The notes: generated by a model not told the origin, from the sequence alone. A DNA stretch of 63,796 nucleotides from Phocaeicola plebeius (GCF_003437535.1 NZ_QSQT01000024.1:1-63796), one strand, 5' to 3'; positions 9,153 to 19,073 are shown, counted from the first letter of the stretch. Numbers and translations: made by a program.

Positions 9153-11348
9153 TTATTTGTTGAATAATTCGAAGGTAAATTTACATCCCAAGGAGGTAAA
9201 TTTACCTTTTTCATTTCCGATAAAGACACCCACATCAAACAAGTGGGTAGCAAAGCCGTAACCGAATTCCAGATAAGGATTCAGGTGGGGCATGAAAAGA
9301 ACGCCGGCATAAATACGTTCCTTCTGTACGAACGACAACAAACGGGTGACCGGATATAAGAGGATGAAAGGTGCCTCAAAGGTCAGATTACCTCGTATGT
9401 AATGACTGGAAGCATTGTACCAGCGTCCGTCCAGCATCTGGAACGTACCTCCAATATCGTCATTCCAACCCTGGGGAAGATTCAAGTTGGCAAAATGCGC
9501 ATAATCCACAAAGTACATATCCGATTGATTGGTAAACATACCGGCTCCCACATGATAAGCCAGTGAACGCACATTCTTCAAACGAATGATTTGTTCCACA
9601 GAACCTTCGATTCGTTCATAGGTACCGGAATTCTTTAAAACTTTGATACCCCGTTCGTAATCCAGCATAAAGGTAGGAAAGAAAGAGCCGACATTTATCT
9701 TTCGGTTGCCGTTCATATAATAATACATGCCCGGTGTCCATTCCAGACGAATACGGGGAGCGAAACTGTTATAATTAGAACGTACACGTGCTTCCACTTC
9801 CGGCGTACTCTTAGTATAACGCCAATGCATAGCCAAACCTGTGCCTAACTTTAGTCCGTTGCACAACTCAATGTTATGCGATATATCTACGTATACATCT
9901 TTAAAATAATCCAATTCAAGTCCATCGAAGGTAAACGCACTGTCCGGAATCTGCTCCAGCTGGTCGAGTACCACACTACTGTAAATTCGGTTACCATTTC
10001 CTCCATGTACTTCAATGGAGCCCAATTTCCGAGGATTGTAGATATATTCCATATCCGCCTTGGCATAAAACTCTTTCTTTGTAAAGTTATAACCAATCTG
10101 AGGAACAATACGTAGCAAACGCCCATCATGGAAAAGCTTGTTGTACTTAAATACCTGCCGATAGGATATTCCGTTCCGGTGGCTATAACTCACTAATAAG
10201 GGATTGATAATCGGAGAGCAGTTGATGCTTCCCACTTTAGAGATGTCAATGTCATAGCTGCTAATCAAGGCATCCCCCAGCTGCCCCAAGAACACCATGT
10301 TCTTCTTCAGTTTTGTAGGCTCTGCCTTTATCGTATCGGCCTCCCGTTTCAATCGCCGCTCATCCGCCGAACGGTAAAGCGAATCCTCATAAGCAGACAA
10401 AGGAATCGGACGGATGCGGTTGAACGAGTCACGTTCCACCACGAGCCGACTGGTATCACACGACAAAGTATAAGAATTCGAAAGATTATGGTCGTTCGTT
10501 TTCTTGACAATCCATTCCTCCCCCGGCTTACGATAAACAACCGATGAATACTTCATCCACCCCGTATACTTCATCTCCAGATGATTCTTCAGGAACTTGA
10601 AGTTCAAATCAAGATTCAGTAAAACAGGAAGATATTTCGTATCTTCCTCCTCGCCCATCTGCATGCTCAGTTGGAACCTTACCAGGTCATAACGTCCCTT
10701 GAGATTCATTCTTCGGATAGTCCAGTCGGCTGATGAAAGCCACAGAAAACCTTCCACCAACTGCGTGCTCCGGTAACGGGGTACGACACGAATGCAATAC
10801 AATTCTCCTCCCAACCGGTGCTCCACCCTTTCAAGCAAATAATGATAATGTACCTGAGCCTTTCTGTTCAGCGGTGAAAGTATCCTGTTACCCATCAGCG
10901 AAGGAGCATAAATATTGAACTTCATGTAGTCCATAATGTCGAATATCTGCCCTCTGGTGCTGGGGAAAGTCGTAGATATTGCCCTGACCTTCCGGTCGTA
11001 AATGGCAGGAGCCGTATATTGCAGCTCACTGATAGACTCATGAAAATAATCATTTATACCCTTTTCCAGACGAAACATGGAAGGCACATACTTGATAATC
11101 CGGTTCTGCTTATGTACTTTCAGATGACCTTTCAAATACAAATCGCCCTTGTATCCTTTCACCTCACGCAAATAAATAGATGCAGAATGAAACATGTAAT
11201 CCAAAATAGAATCGGCCACGACAGGCTTTTTCGGAAGGTACGGAGCATTGTCGCGCGCCACCCCTCGCAGTGGGAAACAGCACAGCAAGCACAATGCCAG
11301 CAAGCCCCACAAAGCCTCATATAAGCCTTTCAGTTTTCGCATATTCAC
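9153..11348 (-). CDS. DUF5686-family exported protein, probable outer-membrane barrel
   Basis: The 731-residue protein has a signal peptide (hydrophobic residues about 11-29, small residues before ARDNAPY). The N-terminal third matches the style of DUF5686 proteins (SIYLREVKGYKGDLYLKG and RVVPRYRSTQLVEGFLWLSS). The C-terminal half is rich in alternating aromatic/hydrophobic strands and ends in KFTFELFNK, as expected for an outer-membrane beta-barrel. The family is common in Bacteroidota and has no known biochemical role. An ATG two codons downstream (11342) is an equally good start. The gene faces the Crp-like regulator head to head. Confidence 0.8.
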   Translation of the reverse strand: MNMRKLKGLYEALWGLLALCLLCCFPLRGVARDNAPYLPKKPVVADSILDYMFHSASIYLREVKGYKGDLYLKGHLKVHKQNRIIKYVPSMFRLEKGINDYFHESISELQYTAPAIYDRKVRAISTTFPSTRGQIFDIMDYMKFNIYAPSLMGNRILSPLNRKAQVHYHYLLERVEHRLGGELYCIRVVPRYRSTQLVEGFLWLSSADWTIRRMNLKGRYDLVRFQLSMQMGEEEDTKYLPVLLNLDLNFKFLKNHLEMKYTGWMKYSSVVYRKPGEEWIVKKTNDHNLSNSYTLSCDTSRLVVERDSFNRIRPIPLSAYEDSLYRSADERRLKREADTIKAEPTKLKKNMVFLGQLGDALISSYDIDISKVGSINCSPIINPLLVSYSHRNGISYRQVFKYNKLFHDGRLLRIVPQIGYNFTKKEFYAKADMEYIYNPRKLGSIEVHGGNGNRIYSSVVLDQLEQIPDSAFTFDGLELDYFKDVYVDISHNIELCNGLKLGTGLAMHWRYTKSTPEVEARVRSNYNSFAPRIRLEWTPGMYYYMNGNRKINVGSFFPTFMLDYERGIKVLKNSGTYERIEGSVEQIIRLKNVRSLAYHVGAGMFTNQSDMYFVDYAHFANLNLPQGWNDDIGGTFQMLDGRWYNASSHYIRGNLTFEAPFILLYPVTRLLSFVQKERIYAGVLFMPHLNPYLEFGYGFATHLFDVGVFIGNEKGKFTSLGCKFTFELFNK

Positions 11349-11423
11349 AGCAAATATATAATAAAGCCCTTATCTGAGGCCATTTTTATGATGAAAAAAA
11401 AGAATATTTTCAATTTTTCTTCG

Positions 11424-11431
11424 TACCTTTG
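11424..11431 (+). promoter_or_regulatory. -7 box of the Crp-like gene
   Basis: TACCTTTG is a perfect TAnnTTTG box. It overlaps the GTG at 11431 that opens the longest frame, so translation must begin further downstream. Confidence 0.75.
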
Positions 11432-11460
11432 TGCTTAATAACATGGTTTTGGAACATTTT

Positions 11461-12162
11461 ATGGTAAAAAAGGAATTAACAGAAGCTGAGATTGCCGAAA
11501 GTATACCAGATTTATGGCAACCATTAACACAGCAACAACGCGAATTGCTGGCACAGAATTTTACGATTCAGAAATACAAAAAGAACGAAACGATTTATTG
11601 TGAAGGTGAAACACCGGAGAATTTGATGTGCCTGCTGAACGGAAAGGTAAAGATTTACAAGGACGGCGTAGGGGGACGCAGCCAGATTATCCGAGTAATA
11701 AAGGACAAAGAATACTTTGCCTATCGTGCCTATTTTGCCGAAGAAAATTTCGTGACCGCTGCTGCTGCCTTTGAGCCATGTACCATGTGCCTGATTCCCA
11801 TGCCCGTCATCGTACAGCTAATTATGGAAAATACGGAGCTTGCCATGTTTTTCATCAAACAGTTGTCGAAAGATCTGGGTATCTCCGACGAAAGAACAGT
11901 CAACCTGACTCAGAAACATATTCGGGGACGTTTGGCAGAATCATTGCTCTTCCTGAAAGATACCTACGGCGTGGAAGAAGACCAGTGTACTCTGAGCATC
12001 TATCTCTCCAGAGAAGACCTGGCCAACCTCTCCAACATGACCACATCCAATGCCATCCGAACCCTGTCTAATTTCGCCGCCGAAAAACTGATTATTATCG
12101 ACGGACGAAAAATCAAGCTCATTGACGAAGAAAAATTAAAGAAGATAAGCAAGATTGGATAA
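11461..12162 (+). CDS. Crp/Fnr family transcriptional regulator
   Basis: The protein has an N-terminal cyclic-nucleotide-binding-type beta-roll (about residues 15-130, with ETIYCEGETPENLMCLLNG and a Gly-rich turn) and a C-terminal winged helix with the recognition segment LSREDLANLSNMTTSNAIRT. The effector cannot be told from sequence; no Cys cluster for an iron-sulfur centre is present. The longest frame opens with GTG at 11431, but a perfect TACCTTTG box covers 11424-11431, so that codon is upstream of the transcript. ATG 11461, preceded by GGAAC, is the better start and gives 233 residues. Confidence 0.88.
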   Translation: MVKKELTEAEIAESIPDLWQPLTQQQRELLAQNFTIQKYKKNETIYCEGETPENLMCLLNGKVKIYKDGVGGRSQIIRVIKDKEYFAYRAYFAEENFVTAAAAFEPCTMCLIPMPVIVQLIMENTELAMFFIKQLSKDLGISDERTVNLTQKHIRGRLAESLLFLKDTYGVEEDQCTLSIYLSREDLANLSNMTTSNAIRTLSNFAAEKLIIIDGRKIKLIDEEKLKKISKIG

Positions 12163-12200
12163 ACTTGCGGGTAAAATACCTCTTGTTTGTTCATTCACCG

Positions 12201-12252
12201 AGTGATATTGTTTCTGTGAGACATGCTTCAAGAGAAACAATATCACTTTTTT
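12201..12252 (+). terminator. Intrinsic terminator after the Crp-like gene
   Basis: AGTGATATTGTTTCT (12201-12215) pairs perfectly with its complement at 12233-12247, followed by a T-run. Confidence 0.9.
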
Positions 12253-12323
12253 ATTTCCTTAAATCCTAATACCACCATATTCAATTCCCCGCAGAAAAAC
12301 TTGCTAAATTCATTTTACAGACG

Positions 12324-12331
12324 TACTTTTG
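12324..12331 (+). promoter_or_regulatory. -7 box of the DUF3667 gene
   Basis: TACTTTTG fits TAnnTTTG and lies 36 bases before ATG 12367, inside the longer open frame. It argues for the later start. Confidence 0.6.
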
Positions 12332-12366
12332 TGTCAAAATATCATTTATATTACATTTCTACTGAC

Positions 12367-13704
12367 ATGGAAAATACCACACACAAAGAAGAAACCCACA
12401 AGACTCCTTTCGCCCGGATGCGGCAAAGACTGAAAGAACGAAAGCACCGGGTGATGCGCCTCATCGAATTGAAACGCCTCCGGAGAATACGTAAAAAGAC
12501 CGTACCCGGGTACACCTACTGCAAGAATTGCGGTACCAAGCTGGAGGGCATGTATTGCCATTGTTGCGGACAATACGCCCTCGATATCTACCAGCCTTTC
12601 TGGAAATACCTGAGACAATACATTGAAAATGTCTACCAGTTTGACAGCAAAATCTGGCAAACTTTGTGGCTGATGTTCACCCGCCCCGGATTCCTGACCA
12701 ACGAATTCAATGCCGGAAAAATCAATTCCTACGTACATCCTTTCCGGCTCTATATGTGCATCTCCGTCGTTTTCTTTACCCTTTTCTTCATGATAGCCTC
12801 CGACAAAGCCAATCAGGCATTGCAGGCTGTAAGCTCCCTAAACATCAACGACGGAATTGTAGCACAGCTCAAATCATCTGCTACCCTGCCCGATACATGT
12901 GTGTATGTATACCAAGGCCCTGAGTTAGTGAAGGCCTTTCAAGAAAGAGGAGTAGAAAAGGCCGAGGAGCTGTTCAAAGTGCAACGTCTGGACGACCGGT
13001 TCTCTCTTTCCTACATGCGAATGCCCCGAATCGTGGCCGACTCCTGCCTGCATGAAACAACTCTCCGGCAAAAAGACCTGAATACCATTCTGAATCTGAA
13101 AAAAGTAAAAGGTGAATACTTGAATAATCTGATTGAGGAAGAAGAGATTACCTCTGAATCCCTGCAAGCCGCGCGTCATTTCCAGGTAGATTCCACCGGT
13201 ACTGCTCTTACTCCCGTATACGAATGGAGAGAAGACCACAACGATGAAGCACAACAACTTCGTCAGGAATCCTTTCTCAACCAGTTTTTTGGAGATTTGT
13301 CCAAATGGACTCCGCTCTACATGATGTTCCTTCTGCCACTATTTGCCTGGCTTTTGCAGGGAATGTTCCGGAAATCCAAACTTCCTTACATGTGGCATTT
13401 CGTACACGCGATTCACCTGAATACCGTGTTTCTGATACTGATTCCTATTCCACTGGTACCCGTGCTGACAAGTGACACTTTTATGGAATCATTTAAGGGA
13501 AACATGCCAATGTATACTCTCCTTATCTTCGTAGCAGGCATGTTTGTGTACACCTACATTTCCCTGCATACAGTATACCGCCGAGGATGGATACGTACAT
13601 TTGTCAAGACAACCGTTTTCCTGGCTGTCTTTACCTTCATTTCACTAGCCATTGCGGCTGCGCTATTGGTATTCCTGCTTTCCACTCTTTCTGAGCAGCT
13701 TTAA
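12367..13704 (+). CDS. DUF3667 zinc-ribbon membrane protein
   Basis: The 445-residue protein carries a four-cysteine zinc ribbon near residue 52 (CKNCGTKLEGMYCHCCGQ), then the conserved IWQTLWLMFTRPGFLTNEF segment that marks DUF3667, and about five membrane helices: one after the ribbon and a group over the last 120 residues. A hydrophilic, probably extracytoplasmic region lies between them. The function of the family is unknown. The open frame extends 48 codons upstream, but the terminator of the previous gene and a TACTTTTG box lie in or near that extension, so ATG 12367 was chosen. Confidence 0.85.
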   Translation: MENTTHKEETHKTPFARMRQRLKERKHRVMRLIELKRLRRIRKKTVPGYTYCKNCGTKLEGMYCHCCGQYALDIYQPFWKYLRQYIENVYQFDSKIWQTLWLMFTRPGFLTNEFNAGKINSYVHPFRLYMCISVVFFTLFFMIASDKANQALQAVSSLNINDGIVAQLKSSATLPDTCVYVYQGPELVKAFQERGVEKAEELFKVQRLDDRFSLSYMRMPRIVADSCLHETTLRQKDLNTILNLKKVKGEYLNNLIEEEEITSESLQAARHFQVDSTGTALTPVYEWREDHNDEAQQLRQESFLNQFFGDLSKWTPLYMMFLLPLFAWLLQGMFRKSKLPYMWHFVHAIHLNTVFLILIPIPLVPVLTSDTFMESFKGNMPMYTLLIFVAGMFVYTYISLHTVYRRGWIRTFVKTTVFLAVFTFISLAIAAALLVFLLSTLSEQL

Positions 13705-13722
13705 TATCAAACATTCACATAA

Positions 13723-13769
13723 AAAGAGCACTCCCGAGACATAACATTCATCTCTCAGGAGTGCTCTTT
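13723..13769. terminator. Bidirectional terminator between DUF3667 and TSCPD genes
   Basis: AAAGAGCACTCC (13723-13734) pairs with GGAGTGCTCTTT (13758-13769), with extra pairing inside. The genes on both sides converge here, so it can serve both. Confidence 0.8.
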
Positions 13770-13794
13770 GCTTCAATATCCCTCACTTAGTCAC

Positions 13795-14043
13795 TTAGAT
13801 TTCCCGCAAAGCCTTGCAGAGCTGGTCGGGACAAGAAGTCGGCTTCCCGCCACAACGGATACCTTCCAGACGAGCAATCACTTCATCTATTTTCATACCT
13901 TCCACCAGGGCTGAAATCCCTTTCAAGTTTCCATTGCAACCACCGGTAAAATGCACACCCTTCAGTATGCCATCCTCTACCTCAAAATCAATCAGAGAAC
14001 TGCATGTTCCCATCGTACGATAAGTATATTTCATTGTCATCAA
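13795..14043 (-). CDS. TSCPD-domain protein (TIGR03905-like)
   Basis: This 82-residue protein consists of a single TSCPD domain, with the GGCNGNLKGIS segment and the C-terminal CGGKPTSCPDQLCKAL from which the domain takes its name. The same domain occurs at the C terminus of some ribonucleotide reductases; stand-alone proteins like this have no established activity. The four cysteines could bind metal. Translation may begin at an internal Met two or three codons in (the sequence opens MMTMKYTY). It lies about 100 bases downstream of yebC in the same orientation. Confidence 0.85.
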   Translation of the reverse strand: MMTMKYTYRTMGTCSSLIDFEVEDGILKGVHFTGGCNGNLKGISALVEGMKIDEVIARLEGIRCGGKPTSCPDQLCKALREI

Positions 14044-14139
14044 TATGCTAGTCGAGTTAACATAAAAAGAGAACGGAGCACCACTTGCCGGATTATTCCG
14101 GCCGGATACTCCGTTCCGTCATTATCTTTCAAGAAAAGC

Positions 14140-14877
14140 TTATTCAGCGTCTTCTTCCGGTTTCATGTTAGTATATACGGTCTGTACGTCGTCAAACTCT
14201 TCCAGACGTTCTACCATCTTATCGATAGTTTCACGCTGTTCCGGAGTCACATCTTTCAGGTCGTTCGGGATGTAAGTGAAATCACCACCGACATCTTCAA
14301 AACCACATTCTTCCAAATGCTTCTGAATAGCCGCATAGCTCTTCGGATCACCGTAGATAGTGATAGTTCCTTCTTCCGGATCTTCATCGAATTCGTCCTC
14401 TACGTTGTAGTCAATCAAGTCCAGAATCAGTTCTTCCATATCGATACCTTCTTTCTTCTTGAAAGTGAACACACACTTGTGATCGAACAAGAAGGCCAGT
14501 GAACCTGTAGTACCCAAGTTACCGCCAAACTTGTTGAATACAGAACGTACATCGGCTACGGTACGAGTAGTATTATCAGTCAATGTATCTACGAATACGG
14601 CGATTCCGTGAGGACCATATCCTTCGTAAGTCATACCTTTGTAATCGCTCTGGTCTTTACCCATTGCGTTCTTGATGGCACGTTCGATGTTATCCTTCGG
14701 CATGTTTTCACGCTTACAAGTAGCGATTACCGAACGCAGAGTCGGGTTGTTTTCCGGTTCCGGACCGCCAGCCTTTACCGCAATTGCAATTTGTTTACCC
14801 AGACGTGTAAAGGTCTTTGCCATGTGACCCCATCTTTTAAGCTTCGTAGCTTTTCTATATTCAAATGCTCTTCCCAT
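14140..14877 (-). CDS. yebC: YebC/PmpR family protein
   Basis: This 245-residue protein has the full YebC layout: N-terminal HMAKTFTRLGKQIAIAVKAGG, the segment MPKDNIERAIKNAMG, and the acidic middle and C-terminal domains. Members bind DNA or act on translation of difficult sequences. The start reads MGRAFEYRKATKLKRWGHMAKTF, with the extra N-terminal segment typical of Bacteroidota. It follows pheT by 40 bases on the same strand and is likely co-transcribed with it. Confidence 0.92.
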   Translation of the reverse strand: MGRAFEYRKATKLKRWGHMAKTFTRLGKQIAIAVKAGGPEPENNPTLRSVIATCKRENMPKDNIERAIKNAMGKDQSDYKGMTYEGYGPHGIAVFVDTLTDNTTRTVADVRSVFNKFGGNLGTTGSLAFLFDHKCVFTFKKKEGIDMEELILDLIDYNVEDEFDEDPEEGTITIYGDPKSYAAIQKHLEECGFEDVGGDFTYIPNDLKDVTPEQRETIDKMVERLEEFDDVQTVYTNMKPEEDAE

Positions 14878-14917
14878 TGGATGATATTTTAAATTTATTT
14901 TTTAATGAATTTACTTA

Positions 14918-17380
14918 TTATCGAAGCACAGCTCCCAGTTTGTTCTGCAAGTTACCAATCAACTTCTGCATGAACTTGTCAATCTGCTTGTCGTTCAGTG
15001 TAGCGTTTTCATCCTGAAGCATAAAGCTTACAGCATAGCTCTTCTTGCCAGCTTCCAGGTTCTTTCCTTCGTACACGTCGAACAATTCTACAGACTTGAG
15101 TAATTTCTTATCGGTTTCGCAAGCAATCTTTTCGATTTCAGCAAATTGCACCTTCTTGTCAATCAGCAATGCCAAGTCACGTTTTACAGCCGGGAACTTG
15201 GAGATTTCCTTGTAGCTTACCGTATTGCCCTTGATGGCCTTCATCAGTTCTTTCCAGTTCAGGTCGGCATAGTACACTTCATTGTCGATATCGAACGCTT
15301 TCTGAATCTTCTTGCAAACTACACCAAAGGTAGCCAGCAATTTACCACCACGGGTGTGTACGGAGATAGCTACTGAGTAGATATCGTCTGAAAGGTTACC
15401 GAATACCAGCGAGCCGAAGTTCACGCCCAGACGACGGAATATGTTCAGCACGTAAGCCTTCAGTTCGTAAACCGAAGCGTTTTCGTCGGCATGAGCCCAT
15501 GAGTTGCTTACACGCTTTCCGGTAATCCACAACCCCATGTGCAACTCTTCTGAATAGCCTGACAACACTTTTTCCGGATTCTTTTTCTCAGCATGGAAGT
15601 GATAGCAGTTACCGAATTCAAAGAACTTCAAGTCGGCATTCTTGCGGTTGGCATTGTGCTGGATGCTTTCCAGACCACCGAAAAGTAAGGTAGCACGCAT
15701 CACGTTCAGATCGTTACTCAACGGGTTCATCAGGCGAACCAGATTTTCCGGCTTGTAAGTTTCCAGTCCGTCGTAATAAGCGGCTGCTGTCAAAGAGTTG
15801 TTCAGGATTTCATTAAATCCGCAACCCACCAGCTGTTCACCTACCAGGTTCTGGAGTTTCACCGATTTGTCCACTTCTCCCTTCACGCTCAGGCTTGATT
15901 TCAGGGTAGTAGGAATTTCCACGTTGTTATATCCGTAGATACGAAGAATATCTTCAACCACGTCGCACGGACGCTGCACGTCTACACGATAAGGAGGAAT
16001 CTGCAAAGAAAGACCTTCGGCCGTTTCTTCCACAATTTTCATTTCCAGGCTGGTTACGATGCTCTTCACCGTTTCTGCCGGAATTTCCTTTCCAATCAGT
16101 GAGTTTACATAATTATATGAAAGTTCTACCGCGAAATCGGCAATCGGATTCGGATAGTTATCTTTGATGTCAGAAGCAATTTCACCTCCGGCCAGTTCTT
16201 TCACCAGCAGAGCGGCCTCCTTCAAGGCATAGATAGTGATGTTCGGGTCGATACCACGTTCGAAACGGAAAGAAGAATCGGTGCTCAATCCGTGACGGCG
16301 GGCAGTCTTACGCACCCATGTAGGATGGAAGTAAGCACTTTCCAGGAACACGTCGGTAGTAGTTTCGGTAGTACCTGAATCCAGACCTCCGAACACACCG
16401 GCAATACACATCGGTTCTTCCGCGTTGCAAATCATCAGGTCCTTGTCGGACAATTTACGTTCCACTTCGTCCAATGTAACAAACGGAGTTCCTTCGGCAC
16501 AAGTCTTCACCACAATCTTGCCGCCCTTAATCTTGTCGGCATCGAAGCAGTGCATCGGCTGGCCATAGGCGTGCAGGATGTAGTTGGTAATATCAACGAT
16601 GTTATTAATAGGACGCACACCAATAAGGCGGAGCTTGTTCTGCAACCATTCAGGGCTTTCCTTCACCGTTACTCCCTTGATGGCTACTCCGGCATAACGC
16701 GGGCAGGCTTCAGTATTTTCCACCACAATGTCGATATTCATGTCATGATTGTCTACCTTGAATGCATCTACCGAAGGACGCTTCAGCGTAGCTTTATGAC
16801 CGTTCTGAATGAGCCATGCGTAGAGGTCGCGTGCCACACCATAGTGTGAGCAGGCATCGGCACGGTTCGGAGTGATGTCCACTTCGAGTACGTATTCGCT
16901 CTTCACATTATAGTAATCCTTGGCCAGTGTACCCGGAACTACGTCGGCAGGCAACACGATGATACCTTCATGGCTTGTGCCCACGCCGATTTCATCTTCG
17001 GCACAAATCATACCGTTTGATTCTACGCCACGGAGCTTCGACTTCTTGATGGTGAAGCATTCGTCACCATCATACAATTTTGTACCCAGCGTAGCTACGA
17101 TAACCTTCTGTCCGGCAGCCACGTTGGCAGCACCACAGACAATCTGCACAGGTTCTCCCTGTCCTAAATTGACGGTCGTAATATGCATGTGGTCAGAATT
17201 GGGATGCGGCTCGCAGGTCAGCACTTCGCCTACTACCAAACCTTCCAATCCTCCCTTGATAGTTTGAACTTCTTCCACTCCCCCAGTCTCCAAACCGATG
17301 GAAGTCAGTGCGGCTGCCACTTCGTCCGGAGTAAGGTCGAAGTCGACGTATTCTTTCAGCCAGTTATAAGAAATATTCAT
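14918..17380 (-). CDS. pheT: Phenylalanine-tRNA ligase beta subunit
   Basis: PheT is the 820-residue beta chain of the heterotetrameric PheRS. It shows the N-terminal MNISYNWLKEYVDFDL, an EMAP/tRNA-binding domain (about 40-150), the B3/B4 editing region (about 210-380), B5 domain, core fold, and the C-terminal FDX-ACB domain (KEISKFPAVKRDLALLIDKK). The frame is open for 26 codons upstream, but a TAACTTTG promoter box lies at 17427-17420 in that extension, so ATG 17380 is the start. The alpha subunit is not adjacent. Confidence 0.96.
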   Translation of the reverse strand: MNISYNWLKEYVDFDLTPDEVAAALTSIGLETGGVEEVQTIKGGLEGLVVGEVLTCEPHPNSDHMHITTVNLGQGEPVQIVCGAANVAAGQKVIVATLGTKLYDGDECFTIKKSKLRGVESNGMICAEDEIGVGTSHEGIIVLPADVVPGTLAKDYYNVKSEYVLEVDITPNRADACSHYGVARDLYAWLIQNGHKATLKRPSVDAFKVDNHDMNIDIVVENTEACPRYAGVAIKGVTVKESPEWLQNKLRLIGVRPINNIVDITNYILHAYGQPMHCFDADKIKGGKIVVKTCAEGTPFVTLDEVERKLSDKDLMICNAEEPMCIAGVFGGLDSGTTETTTDVFLESAYFHPTWVRKTARRHGLSTDSSFRFERGIDPNITIYALKEAALLVKELAGGEIASDIKDNYPNPIADFAVELSYNYVNSLIGKEIPAETVKSIVTSLEMKIVEETAEGLSLQIPPYRVDVQRPCDVVEDILRIYGYNNVEIPTTLKSSLSVKGEVDKSVKLQNLVGEQLVGCGFNEILNNSLTAAAYYDGLETYKPENLVRLMNPLSNDLNVMRATLLFGGLESIQHNANRKNADLKFFEFGNCYHFHAEKKNPEKVLSGYSEELHMGLWITGKRVSNSWAHADENASVYELKAYVLNIFRRLGVNFGSLVFGNLSDDIYSVAISVHTRGGKLLATFGVVCKKIQKAFDIDNEVYYADLNWKELMKAIKGNTVSYKEISKFPAVKRDLALLIDKKVQFAEIEKIACETDKKLLKSVELFDVYEGKNLEAGKKSYAVSFMLQDENATLNDKQIDKFMQKLIGNLQNKLGAVLR

Positions 17381-17419
17381 ATCGTAATAGTATTTTATAA
17401 TTTCCCAAACAATGATGTG

Positions 17420-17427
17420 CAAAGTTA
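17420..17427 (-). promoter_or_regulatory. -7 box of pheT
   Basis: TAACTTTG on the minus strand fits TAnnTTTG and lies 40 bases before the pheT ATG. Confidence 0.65.
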
Positions 17428-17481
17428 ATACATATTTGGGATATAAGAGGTAAGACAAAAAATATTTTTAGCCAAAAACCG

Positions 17482-19044
17482 TCAGAATGGTACATCGGGC
17501 ACAGGCGCGCCAAACGGATTGTCGGGCATAGGCGGCATCTCCGTGGGTGGAGGCGGTACGAAGTCCTGTCCGCCGCCGTTATTCATCTTCGAACGGAGCA
17601 CCGGAGCCTTCTTTTCTTCGCCCGGCATCGGCACAATCATGTCGTCGTCGGGGTTCTGGAAACGGGCATATTCGCCACGGAAACGAAGCAGCACATCACC
17701 TACGGCACCGTTACGGTGCTTGGCGATAATGATTTCGGCCATGCCGTGCAGGTCGTTACCTTTCTCATCGGTGTAAATCTTATAATATTCCGGACGGTGG
17801 ATGAAGCACACCATATCGGCATCCTGCTCGATGGCTCCCGATTCACGAAGGTCGCTCAATTGCGGACGTTTTCCGTCGATACCTTCACGGTTCTCTACTC
17901 CACGGTTCAACTGGCTCAGCGCAATAATCGGGATGTTCAGTTCCTTGGCCAATCCCTTCAACGAACGCGAAATGGTGCTGACCTCTTCCTGACGGCTTCC
18001 GAACGACATACCGCTGGCATTCATCAACTGAAGGTAGTCGATGATAATGATTTTCACCCCATGCTCACGTACCAGACGACGTGCCTTGGTTCGCAATTCG
18101 AACACGGACAAAGAAGGCGTGTCGTCCACGTAAAGCGGGGCGTCGTAGAGTTCTTTTATCTTGTAGTCGAGCTGTCCCCACTCGTAAGGTGCCAGCTGAC
18201 CGCTCTTGATTTTCTCACCCGGGATTTCGCAGACGTTCACAATCAGACGGTTTACCAGCTGTACGTTGCTCATTTCAAGCGAAAACAAGGCTACGGGCAC
18301 TTTGCTGTTCACCGCCATATTCTTGGCCATGGAAAGCACGAAGGCCGTCTTACCCATGGCCGGACGAGCCGCAATGATAATCAGGTCGGAGTTCTGCCAA
18401 CCGGAGGTCATCTTGTCCAGCTGATGGAATCCGCTCGAAAGCCCACTCAAACCGTCGGTACGTGCCGCCGCCTTCTGCAACATCTCGTAGGCCTCCTGAA
18501 TGACCGGATTAATCTGCGTATAATCCTTCTTCATGTTCTGCTGAGAGATTTCGAAGAGCTTTCCTTCGGCCTCCTGCATCAGGTCGTCCACGTCCTGCGT
18601 CTCGTCGAACGCCTTAGTCTGTATGTTGCTCGTAAAAGAAATCAGCTCACGTGCCAGAAACTTCTGGGCAATGATACGGGCATGGTACTCAATGTGAGCC
18701 GACGAGGCCACCTTACCACTCAGCTGAGTGATATAGAACGGTCCGCCCGCCTCTTCCAGGTTACCGCGCGAGCGCAACTGCTCGGCCACGGTCAAGATAT
18801 CAATCGGTTTCTGTTGAATAGCCAAGTCAGTAATGGCCGCATAAATCAGCTGGTGCCGGTGTTCGTAGAACGACTCCGGACGAAGAATCTCGCTCACCAG
18901 CGAATACGCATCCTTCTCAATCATCAGCGCACCCAGCACAGCTTCTTCCAGTTCGGGAGCCTGAGGCTGGAGGTGGCCGTACTCATCCATCGGCTTGGTC
19001 TTAGCCGTCTTTGCCACACGTGTATTTCTTCTCGGTTCTGCCAT
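17482..19044 (-). CDS. dnaB: Replicative DNA helicase DnaB
   Basis: DnaB is the hexameric helicase at the replication fork. The 520-residue protein has the N-terminal primase-interaction domain (PELEEAVLGALMIEKDAY, ending near residue 160) and the RecA-like domain with Walker A ARPAMGKTAF, Walker B VKIIIIDYLQLM and the arginine-finger region. The Pro-rich tail (VPPPPTEMPPMPDNPFG) is typical for Bacteroidales. No intein is present. The start is ATG 19044; the frame runs eight codons further, but a TATCTTTG box covers 19073-19066 there. ispE is divergent. Confidence 0.97.
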   Translation of the reverse strand: MAEPRRNTRVAKTAKTKPMDEYGHLQPQAPELEEAVLGALMIEKDAYSLVSEILRPESFYEHRHQLIYAAITDLAIQQKPIDILTVAEQLRSRGNLEEAGGPFYITQLSGKVASSAHIEYHARIIAQKFLARELISFTSNIQTKAFDETQDVDDLMQEAEGKLFEISQQNMKKDYTQINPVIQEAYEMLQKAAARTDGLSGLSSGFHQLDKMTSGWQNSDLIIIAARPAMGKTAFVLSMAKNMAVNSKVPVALFSLEMSNVQLVNRLIVNVCEIPGEKIKSGQLAPYEWGQLDYKIKELYDAPLYVDDTPSLSVFELRTKARRLVREHGVKIIIIDYLQLMNASGMSFGSRQEEVSTISRSLKGLAKELNIPIIALSQLNRGVENREGIDGKRPQLSDLRESGAIEQDADMVCFIHRPEYYKIYTDEKGNDLHGMAEIIIAKHRNGAVGDVLLRFRGEYARFQNPDDDMIVPMPGEEKKAPVLRSKMNNGGGQDFVPPPPTEMPPMPDNPFGAPVPDVPF

Positions 19045-19065
19045 TTTGTTTTTGTTTAAGTGGGG

Positions 19066-19073
19066 CAAAGATA
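19066..19073 (-). promoter_or_regulatory. -7 box of dnaB
   Basis: TATCTTTG on the minus strand, 21 bases before the dnaB ATG, so the leader is very short. Confidence 0.7.

Noticed and set aside
17716..19059. A 447-codon open frame on the plus strand opposite dnaB.
   Set aside because: It is the shadow of the dnaB coding sequence; the translation is low in family-like features and dnaB is unmistakable on the other strand.
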